Positions 6,819-13,842 of a DNA stretch of 22,565 nt are shown one piece after another; the stretch's first letter is position 1; each line of letters opens with the position of its first letter. Made by a program: the position numbers and the translations under genes. The notes under the pieces were generated by a model. The model had not been told where the DNA came from and did no database searches. It was given only the letters and a program-made list of their open reading frames with translations. Source of the DNA: Actinotignum timonense (GTDB lineage: Bacteria > Actinomycetota > Actinomycetes > Actinomycetales > Actinomycetaceae); assembly GCF_030216305.1 (NCBI RefSeq), contig NZ_JASOKT010000021.1, positions 1 to 22,565 on the forward strand. Reading direction: 5' to 3'.

Positions 6819-8618
6819 CTAAGAATTCTTACGGCGAGTAGCCACGAGGGCGCCGCCAGCCAGAACAAGCACGCCACCCAGAGCGAAGGGCGCCGCCGCA
6901 TCGCTACCGGTATGGGCGAGGGAACGGCTGCCCGCCTTGGCTACCGTGGCCGGCTTGCCGGGCGTAGCGGGCGTACCGGTTGTACCGAGCGTGCCGGCTG
7001 TGCTGCCGGGCGTCGTGCCCGATGCCTGCCCAGGCTGACCGGGGTCACCAGGCTGGCCCGGGTTGCCCGGGTTGCCCGGCTGGCCAGGAGTTTCCGGACC
7101 AGGCGCCGGAGTTTCCGTTCCAGGCTCAGGTTCCGGTGCCGGTGCCGGCTCAGGCTTCGGCTTGACGGTCAGCTTCGCCGTCCGAATCACCGTGGCGCCC
7201 TTCTCATCGGTCACCGTAAAGCTCAGATCATAAGTCCCCGGGGTATTCGGATCATAGGTGTTATCCGGGCTAGGCACCGCGGTGCCGCTGGAGGAGACCA
7301 CCATATCCGCGGGATCGAAAGGATCACCCACGGTGATGGTCATATCCTTGAGGCTCAGCTCCGGAGCGGCTTCGATGATGGCCCAGGGCTGCTTGACAAC
7401 TAGCTGCGCCGTCGCCGTACGTTTCACACCCTGCTCGTTCGTCACCGTAAACGTGAGGGTGTAGGTACCGGGAATCTTCGGATCGTACACGTTATCCGGG
7501 CTGGGCACGGCCGTACCGCTGGAAGAAACCACCATATCCGCCGGATCGAAGGGCTCACCGGCCTTGATTTCCACGTTCTTGAGCGTGAGCTCCGGGGCCG
7601 GAATGAGCGGAGTCCAGCGCTTCTTGACGATCAGCTTCGCGGTGCGAGTAACCGTGCCGCCCTTGCTGTCCTTCGCCGTGAAGGTAATGGGGTATTCGCC
7701 AGCCTTCTGGTTGTCATAATCACCCGCGGGCGTGACCGAGCCGCCATTGGCCGGATCGGTCAGGTCCTTGCCGGCAAAATCCGTGGCGGAAACGACCATA
7801 TCCGAAGGCGTGAAAGCTTCATCCTCCCAAATCTCGATGTTCTTCACCTCGAGGGCCGGCTCCTTGGCCCATGCCGCGGTCAGGTTCACCACGTTTTGCC
7901 GGCGGTACCCCAGCAGCCGATTCGGGTCAATTTCGTCGAAGCGGTAGGGGTTATCCACCGTGTACACGTTGTACTTGTAGGGCGGCTCGACGGCCGGAAT
8001 ATTGAGAGAACTCTCCCCAATCCACCCGAGGAAGGTGTAGCCCTCGCGCACCGGATCCGTGGGCTTTTGCACCGTGCCGTGCGGGGTAATGAACATGCTG
8101 TAGAACGAACCATTCGGTTCCTGCCGCAGCGGATCGGTCGGAATCTTATCGGTCCAGGTACCACCGTTGAGGTCATAGGTGGCGTAATTGAACTGCTCGT
8201 AGGAGATCTGCTGGAAATAAATATTCTCGGTCGGCTTCAGGTCCTTCACGTGGTACGTGAGGACGGCATCCTTCCCGATCCCGGTCACGCTCTGCTCGAG
8301 GTTGTCGGGGTAGAACAGATCCGAACCCGTGCTGGTAATCTTCCAGCCCGGCTGCATAACGATCTGACCATTGAGCACCCAGCCCGCCGGAATTCGCTTG
8401 TAGTTGTAACGCTTGGCCGGGTCGCTCGGATAGGTAATACTTTCCGAAGGGTTATTTGGATTGTGAGCGGTGAACTCGAATTTTTGTATCTTCTCACCGA
8501 TCACGTAGTTAAAATCAACAGACTGAGGCGCCGCCTCCGCCCGCAGGGGTTGCCCGACGACGACCATCGCAATAGCAGCGATCACCGCCAGCACCCTCGA
8601 AAGGTTTCGCGTGAGCAT
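6819..8618 (-). CDS. LAHTG-anchored surface protein with InlB-type repeat and three Ig-like repeats
   Basis: A 599-residue secreted, cell-wall-anchored protein. An N-terminal signal peptide (about 1-30, cleavage after AEA) precedes a region of about 110 residues of unknown fold. An InlB/Flg_new-like repeat (about 146-250) follows, with YDLNGGTW, PVREGYTFLGWIG and the closing NLTAAW. Three repeats of about 77 residues then come (about 254-333, 340-409, 418-487), each with the pattern FxPxDMVVS...GxYxxxFTV and ending in TAKLxVK, typical of bacterial Ig-like surface repeats. A Pro/Glu/Gly linker leads to the sorting signal LAHTG (567-571), a hydrophobic helix and the tail ATRRKNS. LAxTG is the known recognition pattern of actinobacterial class E sortases. 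AAGGA lies 9 nt before the ATG. An adhesin-like role is an inference. No sortase gene is in this window. Confidence 0.92.
   Translation of the reverse strand: MLTRNLSRVLAVIAAIAMVVVGQPLRAEAAPQSVDFNYVIGEKIQKFEFTAHNPNNPSESITYPSDPAKRYNYKRIPAGWVLNGQIVMQPGWKITSTGSDLFYPDNLEQSVTGIGKDAVLTYHVKDLKPTENIYFQQISYEQFNYATYDLNGGTWTDKIPTDPLRQEPNGSFYSMFITPHGTVQKPTDPVREGYTFLGWIGESSLNIPAVEPPYKYNVYTVDNPYRFDEIDPNRLLGYRRQNVVNLTAAWAKEPALEVKNIEIWEDEAFTPSDMVVSATDFAGKDLTDPANGGSVTPAGDYDNQKAGEYPITFTAKDSKGGTVTRTAKLIVKKRWTPLIPAPELTLKNVEIKAGEPFDPADMVVSSSGTAVPSPDNVYDPKIPGTYTLTFTVTNEQGVKRTATAQLVVKQPWAIIEAAPELSLKDMTITVGDPFDPADMVVSSSGTAVPSPDNTYDPNTPGTYDLSFTVTDEKGATVIRTAKLTVKPKPEPAPAPEPEPGTETPAPGPETPGQPGNPGNPGQPGDPGQPGQASGTTPGSTAGTLGTTGTPATPGKPATVAKAGSRSLAHTGSDAAAPFALGGVLVLAGGALVATRRKNS
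7264..7562 (-). repeat. Near-identical 231-bp repeat units in the surface protein gene
   Basis: The segment from about 7264 to 7331 matches 7495-7562 closely at the DNA level, a 77-codon period. Ig-like repeats 2 and 3 both contain DMVVSSSGTAVPSPDN, so these two arose by a more recent duplication than repeat 1. Confidence 0.8.
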
Positions 8619-8646
8619 GTGGTGTGTCCTTACCTTAGATGAGTGA

Positions 8647-8658
8647 TGAGTAAACTCA
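8647..8658. promoter_or_regulatory. Small palindrome upstream of the surface protein gene
   Basis: TGAGTAAACTCA is a 5-bp inverted repeat with a 2-nt centre, 29 bp before the start codon. ACTCAACTCAAGT follows directly. The position fits a regulator site in the 5' leader or promoter of the minus-strand gene. No regulator is identified. Confidence 0.3.
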
Positions 8659-8842
8659 ACTCAAGTAAATCACAATTGGAGAGTTAATTCTTAAGGTATT
8701 CAGCGTTTGCGCAGTTCACGGCTGTGTGATTGACCATTTTCACAAAAGTTTTATGCTGATTTTACGCCGCGCAGTTTTACCTCAAATAAATAATATTTTG
8801 CAGATTTTTGGATCGCTCGCGTTGGTGGTGTAGTTTCGTGCG

Positions 8843-8858
8843 GTACGACGGCGCAGCT
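8843..8858 (+). repeat. Dispersed 16-mer, copy 2 (intergenic, heads a tandem array)
   Basis: An exact match to 3173-3188 and to the reverse complement of 16651-16666. It overlaps the first unit of the adjacent tandem array. Confidence 0.85.
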
Positions 8859-8945
8859 GCGGCGACGGCGCAACTTTGGCCGGCAATGCCACTTGGCCGA
8901 CGACGCAACTTCGGTGACGGTGCACCTGGGGGCGACGACGCAGCC
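8847..8945. repeat. Degenerate 17-18 bp tandem repeat array
   Basis: Units start at 8847, 8864, 8882, 8899, 8916 and 8934, spaced 17, 18, 17, 17 and 18 bp. The consensus is about GACGGCGCAACTTSGGC. Units 1, 2, 4 and 5 are clear, unit 3 is weak (7 of 12 core bases), and unit 6 keeps only the GACGACGCAG half. No unique spacers are present. Confidence 0.8.
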
Positions 8946-9126
8946 GCAAGCTGGGAAGGCTGGGCGCCGGGGAATGCCTCAGGATGCAAATTGGGGACCA
9001 TCGAGGCCGTGTAGTGCAAGCCCAGGACAGAAATCTGGCCAAAATAGTGCGTAGATTTGCACCCCGTTGTGGGCCTGCTATTGAACCTTCACCCACGCCC
9101 TACCGCGCGGTGGGCAGAGACACGGA

Positions 9127-9160
9127 AAATCCCGCGTCACAGGCGGACCTATGACGCGGG
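9127..9160 (-). terminator. Terminator of tRNA-Ser
   Basis: CCCGCGTCA (9131-9139) pairs with TGACGCGGG (9152-9160). Read on the minus strand, the hairpin is followed by ATTTTCC. It begins 9 nt after the tRNA 3' end. Confidence 0.75.
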
Positions 9161-9168
9161 ACATCACA

Positions 9169-9257
9169 TGGCGGTGGCGGCGGGATTTGAACCCGCGGTA
9201 GCTATTAACTACACATCATTTCGAGTGATGCACCTTCGGCCGCTCGGACACGCCACC
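9169..9257 (-). tRNA. tRNA-Ser(CGA)
   Basis: An 89-nt class II tRNA. The acceptor stem GGTGGCG pairs with CGCCACC, followed by the discriminator G and an encoded CCA. The anticodon stem CATCA/TGATG encloses the loop CTCGAAA, so the anticodon is CGA and it reads UCG serine codons. The long variable arm is typical of serine tRNAs, and the T arm is GCGGG-TTCAAAT-CCCGC. A terminator follows. The enzyme that charges it, SerS, is encoded at 18807-20090. Confidence 0.97.
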
Positions 9258-9401
9258 GCAGAATAGATTACACGGCGCACCCCGAATTTACCTAATCAAT
9301 GCGGAGCACATCACGTTAAAGCTCCGGGCGCCACACCAACTTCGGGGCCCTGCCGCGGCACGGCCTCGCACCGCCTTGAGAGACTACGACCCGCTTCGCC
9401 T

Positions 9402-9420
9402 CCTGGGCGCCCCGCCCAAG
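9402..9420 (-). terminator. Possible weak terminator after tadA
   Basis: TGGGCG (9404-9409) pairs with CGCCCA (9413-9418) around a 3-nt loop, 11-12 bp past the tadA stop. There is no T tract. Confidence 0.3.
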
Positions 9421-9430
9421 CACCGCACCC

Positions 9431-9901
9431 TCACCCGCGGAAGAACTTCCGCAGCTGCGCGGAGGTTTCTTCTTCCAGCACTCCCCCGATCACCTCGATG
9501 CGGTGATTGAGGCGCGGGTCGCGCACCACATCGCGCAGCGAGCCAGCCGCCCCCGCTTTCTCATCCCAGGCACCGAAAATGAGCCGCCGAATCCGGGCAC
9601 CGACCATCGCCCCGGCGCACATCGTGCACGGTTCCAAGGTGACGTAGATGTCGGCGTCGTCCAAACGCCACCGCCCGAGCGCCGCACCGGCCGCGCGCAG
9701 GGCCATAATTTCCGCATGCCCGGCCGGGTCATGTTCGCGTTCGCGGGTATTCCAGCCGCGCGCTACCACGGCGCCGTCCACCACCACGAGCGCGCCGACT
9801 GGCACATCCCCGCCCTCCGCGGCCCGCGCCGCCAGCTCCATCGCCTCGCGCATAAATAGCTTTTCCGCCGCCCGCATATCGCCCTGCTCGCCTCCCCGCA
9901 T
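9431..9901 (-). CDS. tadA: tRNA(Arg) adenosine-34 deaminase TadA
   Basis: A 156-residue zinc-dependent deaminase that converts A34 to inosine in the ACG anticodon of tRNA-Arg. The signature is complete: HAEIMALR gives the zinc ligand His62 and catalytic Glu64, and PCTMCAGAMVGARI gives Cys92 and Cys95. Length and order match bacterial TadA. The start at 9901 is supported by a CACAAT hexamer 6 nt upstream, the same layout as neighbouring leaderless genes. Internal ATGs at 9877 and 9853 remain possible, since the conserved part only begins near residue 10. The gene is divergent from upp. Confidence 0.94.
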   Translation of the reverse strand: MRGGEQGDMRAAEKLFMREAMELAARAAEGGDVPVGALVVVDGAVVARGWNTREREHDPAGHAEIMALRAAGAALGRWRLDDADIYVTLEPCTMCAGAMVGARIRRLIFGAWDEKAGAAGSLRDVVRDPRLNHRIEVIGGVLEEETSAQLRKFFRG

Positions 9902-9909
9902 GGCTCCAT

Positions 9910-9950
9910 TGTGTCACGAGCCCCACGGCGAACCGCCTGTGTCACGAGCC
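9910..9950. repeat. 13-bp direct repeat between tadA and upp
   Basis: TGTGTCACGAGCC occurs at 9910-9922 and 9938-9950, a 28-bp period (close to three helical turns). The left copy overlaps the proposed tadA -10. Confidence 0.75.
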
Positions 9951-9991
9951 TCAAGCCGAGTCGCCCGCGCGCGTCGCCCGCCGGGTACCGC

Positions 9992-9997
9992 TATCCT
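9992..9997 (+). promoter_or_regulatory. -10 element of upp
   Basis: TATCCT, exactly 6 nt before the ATG at 10004, with no ribosome site between. Leaderless transcription is likely. Confidence 0.5.
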
Positions 9998-10003
9998 TAA
10001 AGC

Positions 10004-10642
10004 ATGCACATCCTCGAAATTGACCACCCTCTGGTCGCGCATAAACTCTCTGTCCTCCGTGATGAAACCACCCCGTCGGCAATTTTCCGGCAGCTAACCG
10101 AGGAGCTCGTGACTCTCCTCGCTTATGAAGCCACCCGGAATGTGGCGGTTCATGAAGTAACGGTCACCACCCCGGTGGCTACCACAACCGGCGTGAAGCT
10201 GGCCCGCCCGGCGCCCATCGTCGTTCCGATTTTGCGGGCTGGCCTGGGCATGCTGGAAGGAATGACGAAGCTCCTTCCCACCGCCGAAGTTGGCTTCCTC
10301 GGCCTGCGCCGCGATGAGGAAACTCTCGAGGCCGTCACCTACGCTAACCGCCTCCCGGATGATCTGACCGGGAGGCAGTGTTTTGTTCTCGACCCGATGC
10401 TGGCCACCGGCCACACCATCCACGAATCCATCAACTACCTGCTCGAACGCGGCGCGCGGGATGTCACCTGCGTGTGCCTGCTGGCCACCCCGCAGGGTCT
10501 GGAGGAAGTGAAATCGCATCTGCCCGAGGATGCGGACGTCAAGATCGTCGTCGCCTCCATTGATGAGGGCCTCAACGAGAAGGCCTACATCGTGCCGGGT
10601 CTGGGCGACGCCGGGGATCGCCTGTACGGCGTCGTCGACTAA
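10004..10642 (+). CDS. upp: Uracil phosphoribosyltransferase
   Basis: A 212-residue cytosolic salvage enzyme that makes UMP from uracil and PRPP. Typical Upp sequence runs throughout: an N-terminal [28 protein letters not shown], the PRPP-binding segment [13 protein letters not shown], and the uracil-binding C-terminus ([18 protein letters not shown]). Length is normal for the family. It is a single-gene unit with a leaderless-type promoter at 9992-9997 and a terminator 16 bp past the stop. Its tadA neighbour is divergent. Confidence 0.97.
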   Translation: MHILEIDHPLVAHKLSVLRDETTPSAIFRQLTEELVTLLAYEATRNVAVHEVTVTTPVATTTGVKLARPAPIVVPILRAGLGMLEGMTKLLPTAEVGFLGLRRDEETLEAVTYANRLPDDLTGRQCFVLDPMLATGHTIHESINYLLERGARDVTCVCLLATPQGLEEVKSHLPEDADVKIVVASIDEGLNEKAYIVPGLGDAGDRLYGVVD

Positions 10643-10657
10643 AACACCAGAACCACG

Positions 10658-10706
10658 CGGGTGAGCACCGTTTACGCGGTGAACAGTGCTCACCCGTTCC
10701 GGTTTT
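10658..10706 (+). terminator. Intrinsic terminator after upp, possibly bidirectional
   Basis: CGGGTGAGCAC (10658-10668) pairs with its complement at 10686-10696, followed by TTCCGGTTTT. It lies between convergent upp and the TauE/SafE gene. On the minus strand the hairpin is followed by sequence with only scattered Ts. Confidence 0.8.
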
Positions 10707-10742
10707 AAGAACGACGACGCCGCCTCCCGGTCCGTGCCCCAC

Positions 10743-11531
10743 TTAGAGGAGGTCGCTGGCCAGGGTGCCGGCCGCTACCGCGAGAAGCAACACGCCAAAG
10801 AGGATGGTGGCGATGCGATCGGGAATGCGCCGGCCAGCGGCCTCCCCGCCAATGCTTCCCAGCGCCGAGCCGGCGGTGAAAAGCGCGACGACCAGCCAGT
10901 CCACACTGAGGCCGGCCGCGAATTGCGGGATGCGACCGAGCCCGGCCACCGCCATATTGATGCTCATGACGAGCAGCGAGGTGGCGCTGGCGTAGCGGGC
11001 GGGCATGCGCAGCAGCAAGATGAGGGCGGGAACTACCACGAAGCCGCCACCCACCCCGAAGAAACCGGAGAGCGCTCCAGCGCCGAAAGCTCCCAGGACG
11101 GTGATGAGGTAGGTGCGCCAGCGCGGGGCGGGGGCAGGCGGAGTTTCCGTTGCGGTGCCCGCACCCGATTCGCGGCCCGAGCGCGCGGCGCGCCAGAACA
11201 TGCTCAGCGCCACCACCACGAGCAGAGCGCTCAGCGACCACACCAGGACTTGCCCGGATACCGCGCCGGCGAGGAAAGCTCCTGCCAGGGTTCCCGGGAT
11301 GCCCACCAGGGCGAATATCAGGCCGGTTCCCCAGCGCACGCGCCGGGCCAGGGCCGCGGAGATCATGCCGACTAACGACGTGACCCCCACGATAATGATG
11401 GATTCGGCGGAAGCTTGGTGCGCGCCATGCCCGAAAATGGTGAGGAGAATAGGGATGGTGAGGATGCCGCCGCCGGCCCCGAGCAGGCCAACAACGAAAC
11501 CGACAGCAATTCCAACTCCGCAGGCAAGCAC
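10743..11531 (-). CDS. TauE/SafE family membrane permease
   Basis: A 262-residue polytopic membrane protein of the TauE/SafE (sulfite/anion exporter-like) family. The two halves carry matching Gly-rich motifs, GFVVGLLGAGGGILTIPIL near the N-terminus and GALSGFFGVGGGFVVVPALIL in the middle, the hallmark internal repeat of the family. About eight hydrophobic helices are visible, and the stretch RAARSGRESGAGTATETPP between the halves is probably a cytosolic loop. Substrates in this family include sulfite, sulfoacetate and other small organosulfur anions, and no neighbour narrows the choice. It starts with GTG at 11531, and TAGAGT lies 6 nt before it with no ribosome site. It follows the 66-residue membrane peptide but appears to have its own promoter. 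Confidence 0.9.
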   Translation of the reverse strand: MLACGVGIAVGFVVGLLGAGGGILTIPILLTIFGHGAHQASAESIIIVGVTSLVGMISAALARRVRWGTGLIFALVGIPGTLAGAFLAGAVSGQVLVWSLSALLVVVALSMFWRAARSGRESGAGTATETPPAPAPRWRTYLITVLGAFGAGALSGFFGVGGGFVVVPALILLLRMPARYASATSLLVMSINMAVAGLGRIPQFAAGLSVDWLVVALFTAGSALGSIGGEAAGRRIPDRIATILFGVLLLAVAAGTLASDLL

Positions 11532-11537
11532 AGCGTC

Positions 11538-11543
11538 ACTCTA
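11538..11543 (-). promoter_or_regulatory. -10 element of the TauE/SafE gene
   Basis: TAGAGT on the minus strand, 6 nt before the GTG at 11531. The hexamer and spacing are the same as at 11762-11767. Confidence 0.5.
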
Positions 11544-11554
11544 TCGCAGCGCCC

Positions 11555-11755
11555 TTAGTCGCGATTCGCCCACCAGCGCCAAATAATGACGGCAACACCC
11601 ACGGCAACCGCCGCGATTCCCACCCAGCGGATAATGGATACCGCCGTCGGATCCGCGGCGGGCGCGGCGAGGAGCTCGCCCGCCAGGGATGCGGTGAGGG
11701 CCGGAGATGCGGTGAGGCCGGCAAGCTGCGGCGTCGTCGTTATGAGCAGATCCAT
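11555..11755 (-). CDS. Small single-pass membrane peptide, unknown function
   Basis: A 66-residue ORF (MDLLITTTPQLAG...) with an Ala/Thr/Leu-rich N-terminal half and one clear membrane helix near the C-terminus (VGIAAVAVGVAVIIWRWW) ending in the tail ANRD. The ATG at 11755 is preceded at 6 nt by TAGAGT, the same promoter layout as its neighbour, which is the main reason to accept it as a gene. It lies 23 bp upstream of the permease start, on the same strand, so co-transcription is possible. I do not recognise a family. Two other minus-strand frames overlap it but lack a helix or promoter. Confidence 0.6.
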   Translation of the reverse strand: MDLLITTTPQLAGLTASPALTASLAGELLAAPAADPTAVSIIRWVGIAAVAVGVAVIIWRWWANRD

Positions 11756-11761
11756 AACGCA

Positions 11762-11767
11762 ACTCTA
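11762..11767 (-). promoter_or_regulatory. -10 element of the small membrane peptide gene
   Basis: TAGAGT on the minus strand, 6 nt before the ATG at 11755. Confidence 0.5.
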
Positions 11768-11799
11768 ACGTGACCATCGCCCGCGGGCCGCATCTCACG

Positions 11800-11805
11800 T
11801 AGAAT
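11800..11805 (+). promoter_or_regulatory. -10 element of the DUF5926 gene
   Basis: TAGAAT, about 50 bp before the ATG at 11856. This implies a leader of roughly 44 nt carrying the ribosome site GAGGA, in contrast to the leaderless genes around it. Confidence 0.45.
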
Positions 11806-11855
11806 CTCGAGGGTAAACGGCATCATCCTGCATAGAAGCGAGAAGACGAGGACTT

Positions 11856-12719
11856 ATGGCTAAGAAGAACCGCAAGAAGGATTCGGCGACCCCGAAGAAG
11901 AAGCGCGCGATTATTCCTTTCGTTGAGCGGCCTTTTGAGGGGCTGGATGCCGAGGCGGAGCTGGTGGCAATGCGCGATCTGCTGCCGCTGGCGACCATGA
12001 CCGTCACCCTCACCGAGGAATACGGCAGCGAAAAGGTTATTTTTGGCACGCTACTGCCGAATATGGTCGGCGCGCTGCGGCGCACGGACGGCCAGCTCCT
12101 CGTCGCGATGCAGACGGTTATGAATTCTGGCGACGCTTCTTTGGATATTGCCACGCGTGTGCTCGCCGGTCTGGAGCTCAAGCCGGGCGAAAGCTACCCG
12201 GGTGGCACGCAGCCGGAGGCCGGTTCCCCGCGTTTGCAGGATATTGTGGCCTCGTTCTCCGAGCTGGAACTGCAAGAAGATCCGGCTTTCTGGATGACGG
12301 AAGAGGAAGCCGCCACCCCCGAATCGCAGGCGGCTTTGCGTGATGCCCGCGCGGATATGGTTCCCGCCGCGCGCATCGAATCCGTGAACGGTGCTTACTG
12401 GTGCCGGATGTCGCGCGAGTTTTTGCGCTGGGTGCGCCCCGAGCCGCGCGATGCGGTATTGGACGGTTTGGCGCGTTTGCGCGTTTCCGGTGAGGAGCGT
12501 TGGGACGACGACGCCCGCTTCATCGGTGCGTTCCGTGCCTACGGATTGTCGGTCCCGGTGTGGGAATTGGCGCGCGGCACCGAAGCGGAGGAATTGGAAG
12601 AGCCGCTGGCGAAGTTCGCGGAAAAGTTGAGTGCGGCTATTGCTTCGACCGAGCCGCTCACCTCGGAAGAAAAGCGGGCGCGCTCGGGGTTGGTTTCCCG
12701 CCAGGTGACCTTGCGTTAG
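11856..12719 (+). CDS. DUF5926 family protein
   Basis: A 287-residue soluble protein. The highly basic start MAKKNRKKDSATPKKKR leads into IPFVERPFEGLDAEAELVAMRDLLPLATMTVTL, which matches my recollection of the actinobacterial DUF5926 family. Members are sometimes labelled as SecA-like or preprotein-translocase proteins, but I see no supporting SecA motif here. The rest is mixed alpha/beta with two tryptophan-containing stretches (EDPAFWMTEEEAATPE and NGAYWCRMSREFLRWV). The start has GAGGA upstream and a -10 at 11800-11805. The next gene, a glycosyltransferase, has its own promoter. The family function is unknown to me. The family name is from memory of its N-terminal pattern. Confidence 0.82.
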   Translation: MAKKNRKKDSATPKKKRAIIPFVERPFEGLDAEAELVAMRDLLPLATMTVTLTEEYGSEKVIFGTLLPNMVGALRRTDGQLLVAMQTVMNSGDASLDIATRVLAGLELKPGESYPGGTQPEAGSPRLQDIVASFSELELQEDPAFWMTEEEAATPESQAALRDARADMVPAARIESVNGAYWCRMSREFLRWVRPEPRDAVLDGLARLRVSGEERWDDDARFIGAFRAYGLSVPVWELARGTEAEELEEPLAKFAEKLSAAIASTEPLTSEEKRARSGLVSRQVTLR

Positions 12720-12865
12720 GCGGCGCGGGCACGCGCCGGGCTTGGGGGACCTTGCGGTCAGCAGCACCAACGCCTCGCCTTGGGTAGCCTCGCGCTCAGC
12801 CGGCCGTCTTTAGTGAACTTCCACCAGTTTATAGAAATGGTAAGCAAAGGCCCCGTTTTTCCCTA

Positions 12866-12871
12866 TACACT
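12866..12871 (+). promoter_or_regulatory. -10 element of the glycosyltransferase gene
   Basis: TACACT, 6 nt before the GTG at 12878, with no ribosome site. It supports GTG as the start over the out-of-frame ATG at 12873. Confidence 0.5.
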
Positions 12872-12877
12872 TATGCC

Positions 12878-13672
12878 GTGAGTAAAGTCGGTCAGGTCGC
12901 GGTGGTCGTGCCCGCGAAGGACGAGGAGCAGTACGTAGGGCGTACTGTGCGCGCAGCATATGCGCTTCCGGGTGTGGACCTCGTGGTGGTTGTTGACGAC
13001 GGGTCGGATGACGAAACCCAGGCTATTGCCCGCGCTTCCGGGGCTACGGTGGTGCGCCATTCGGTGAATCGCGGGAAGGCTTCGGCGATGGAGACCGGGG
13101 CGAAGGTGGTCCGCATGCGCGATGTTGAGGGTCGCCCGCCCCGCCATTTACTTTTCCTTGACGCGGATCTGGGCGATTCGGCTATTGAGTGCGCTCCGCT
13201 TATCGGGCCGGTTGTGGATGGCCGGGTGGATTGCGCGATTGCAGCTTTGCCTCCGCAGGAGGGGGCGGGCGGTCACGGTTTTGTGACTCGTTTGGGGCGC
13301 CGTGCGATTGAGCGGGCTACGGGGTGGTCTCCGCTTCAGCCACTGTCCGGGCAGCGCTGTATGACGGCGGCGGCTTTTGATGCAGCACGTCCGCTCGCGA
13401 AGGGCTGGGGCGTTGAGGTGGGGATGACCATCGACATGCTGGTGGCTGGCCTGACTCTCCAGGAGATTCCGTGCGATATTCGCCATCGCGCCACCGGGAA
13501 TGATGTGGCTGGGACTTTGCATCGGGCCGGGCAGTATCGTGATGTTTTCCGGGCGGTGTGGTCGCGCCGCTTCCACGGCGTCAAGGTGCCCGCGGAGTCT
13601 CGCGGCGCTGCCAGTTCCAGCGGCATCGAGCATTTCGCTCCTTATCGCGCGCTAGTGCTGGAGCATTCCTGA
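12878..13672 (+). CDS. Family 2 glycosyltransferase (GT-A fold)
   Basis: A 264-residue protein with the GT-A nucleotide-sugar fold. VAVVVPAKDEEQYVGRTV is the first strand and helix, VVVVDDGSDDETQAIA holds the UDP-binding acidic pair, and HLLFLDADLG is the DxD-type metal site. The C-terminal part (WGVEVGMTIDMLVAGLTLQEIPCDIRHRATGND) looks like the acceptor side of GpgS/dolichol-phosphate-type synthases. There is no membrane helix, so it probably acts in the cytosol or at the membrane surface. Donor and acceptor cannot be read from sequence. The 823-residue membrane protein 340 bp downstream on the other strand may belong to the same envelope process, but that is only an inference from proximity. 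A strong terminator follows. Confidence 0.88.
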   Translation: MSKVGQVAVVVPAKDEEQYVGRTVRAAYALPGVDLVVVVDDGSDDETQAIARASGATVVRHSVNRGKASAMETGAKVVRMRDVEGRPPRHLLFLDADLGDSAIECAPLIGPVVDGRVDCAIAALPPQEGAGGHGFVTRLGRRAIERATGWSPLQPLSGQRCMTAAAFDAARPLAKGWGVEVGMTIDMLVAGLTLQEIPCDIRHRATGNDVAGTLHRAGQYRDVFRAVWSRRFHGVKVPAESRGAASSSGIEHFAPYRALVLEHS

Positions 13673-13713
13673 GCGCTCATCCCTCCATATGATCAATCCC
13701 GCGAATTTTCTTT

Positions 13714-13744
13714 CCGGCTGGCTGCTATCTGCCAGCCGGTTTTT
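13714..13744 (+). terminator. Strong intrinsic terminator after the glycosyltransferase
   Basis: CCGGCTGGC (13714-13722) pairs perfectly with GCCAGCCGG (13731-13739) around an 8-nt loop, followed by TTTTT at 13740-13744. Confidence 0.95.
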
Positions 13745-13791
13745 CTTGTGGTTATTGGGGAACTCTACCGATTCGCGTCACACAACTCAGG

Positions 13792-13797
13792 TAAGGT
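13792..13797 (+). promoter_or_regulatory. Candidate -10 of the small acidic protein gene
   Basis: TAAGGT, followed by a leader of about 40 nt and AGGAGG at 13830-13835. The -35 is weak. Confidence 0.35.
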
Positions 13798-13842
13798 GGA
13801 TGGCACAGGAAACCGAAGATTAACCAAAAAGGAGGACCCGAT

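Larger units (their letters stand above)
8619..9168. other. Gene-free region of about 550 bp
   Basis: From left to right: the promoter region of the surface protein (A+T-rich, 8620-8810), a 17-18 bp degenerate tandem array (8847-8945) headed by a copy of a dispersed 16-mer, about 170 bp without recognisable features, and the tRNA terminator. Open frames here look like repeat translations and lack ribosome sites. Confidence 0.6.

Noticed and set aside
8847..8945. CRISPR array
   Set aside because: The repeat unit is only 17-18 bp, the units are directly adjacent with no spacers, and no cas genes are nearby.
9258..9430. SRP RNA or other small RNA between tRNA-Ser and tadA
   Set aside because: I looked for the conserved SRP RNA loop sequences (GGAAG / AGCA type) on both strands and did not find them. 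Only a small hairpin after tadA is visible.
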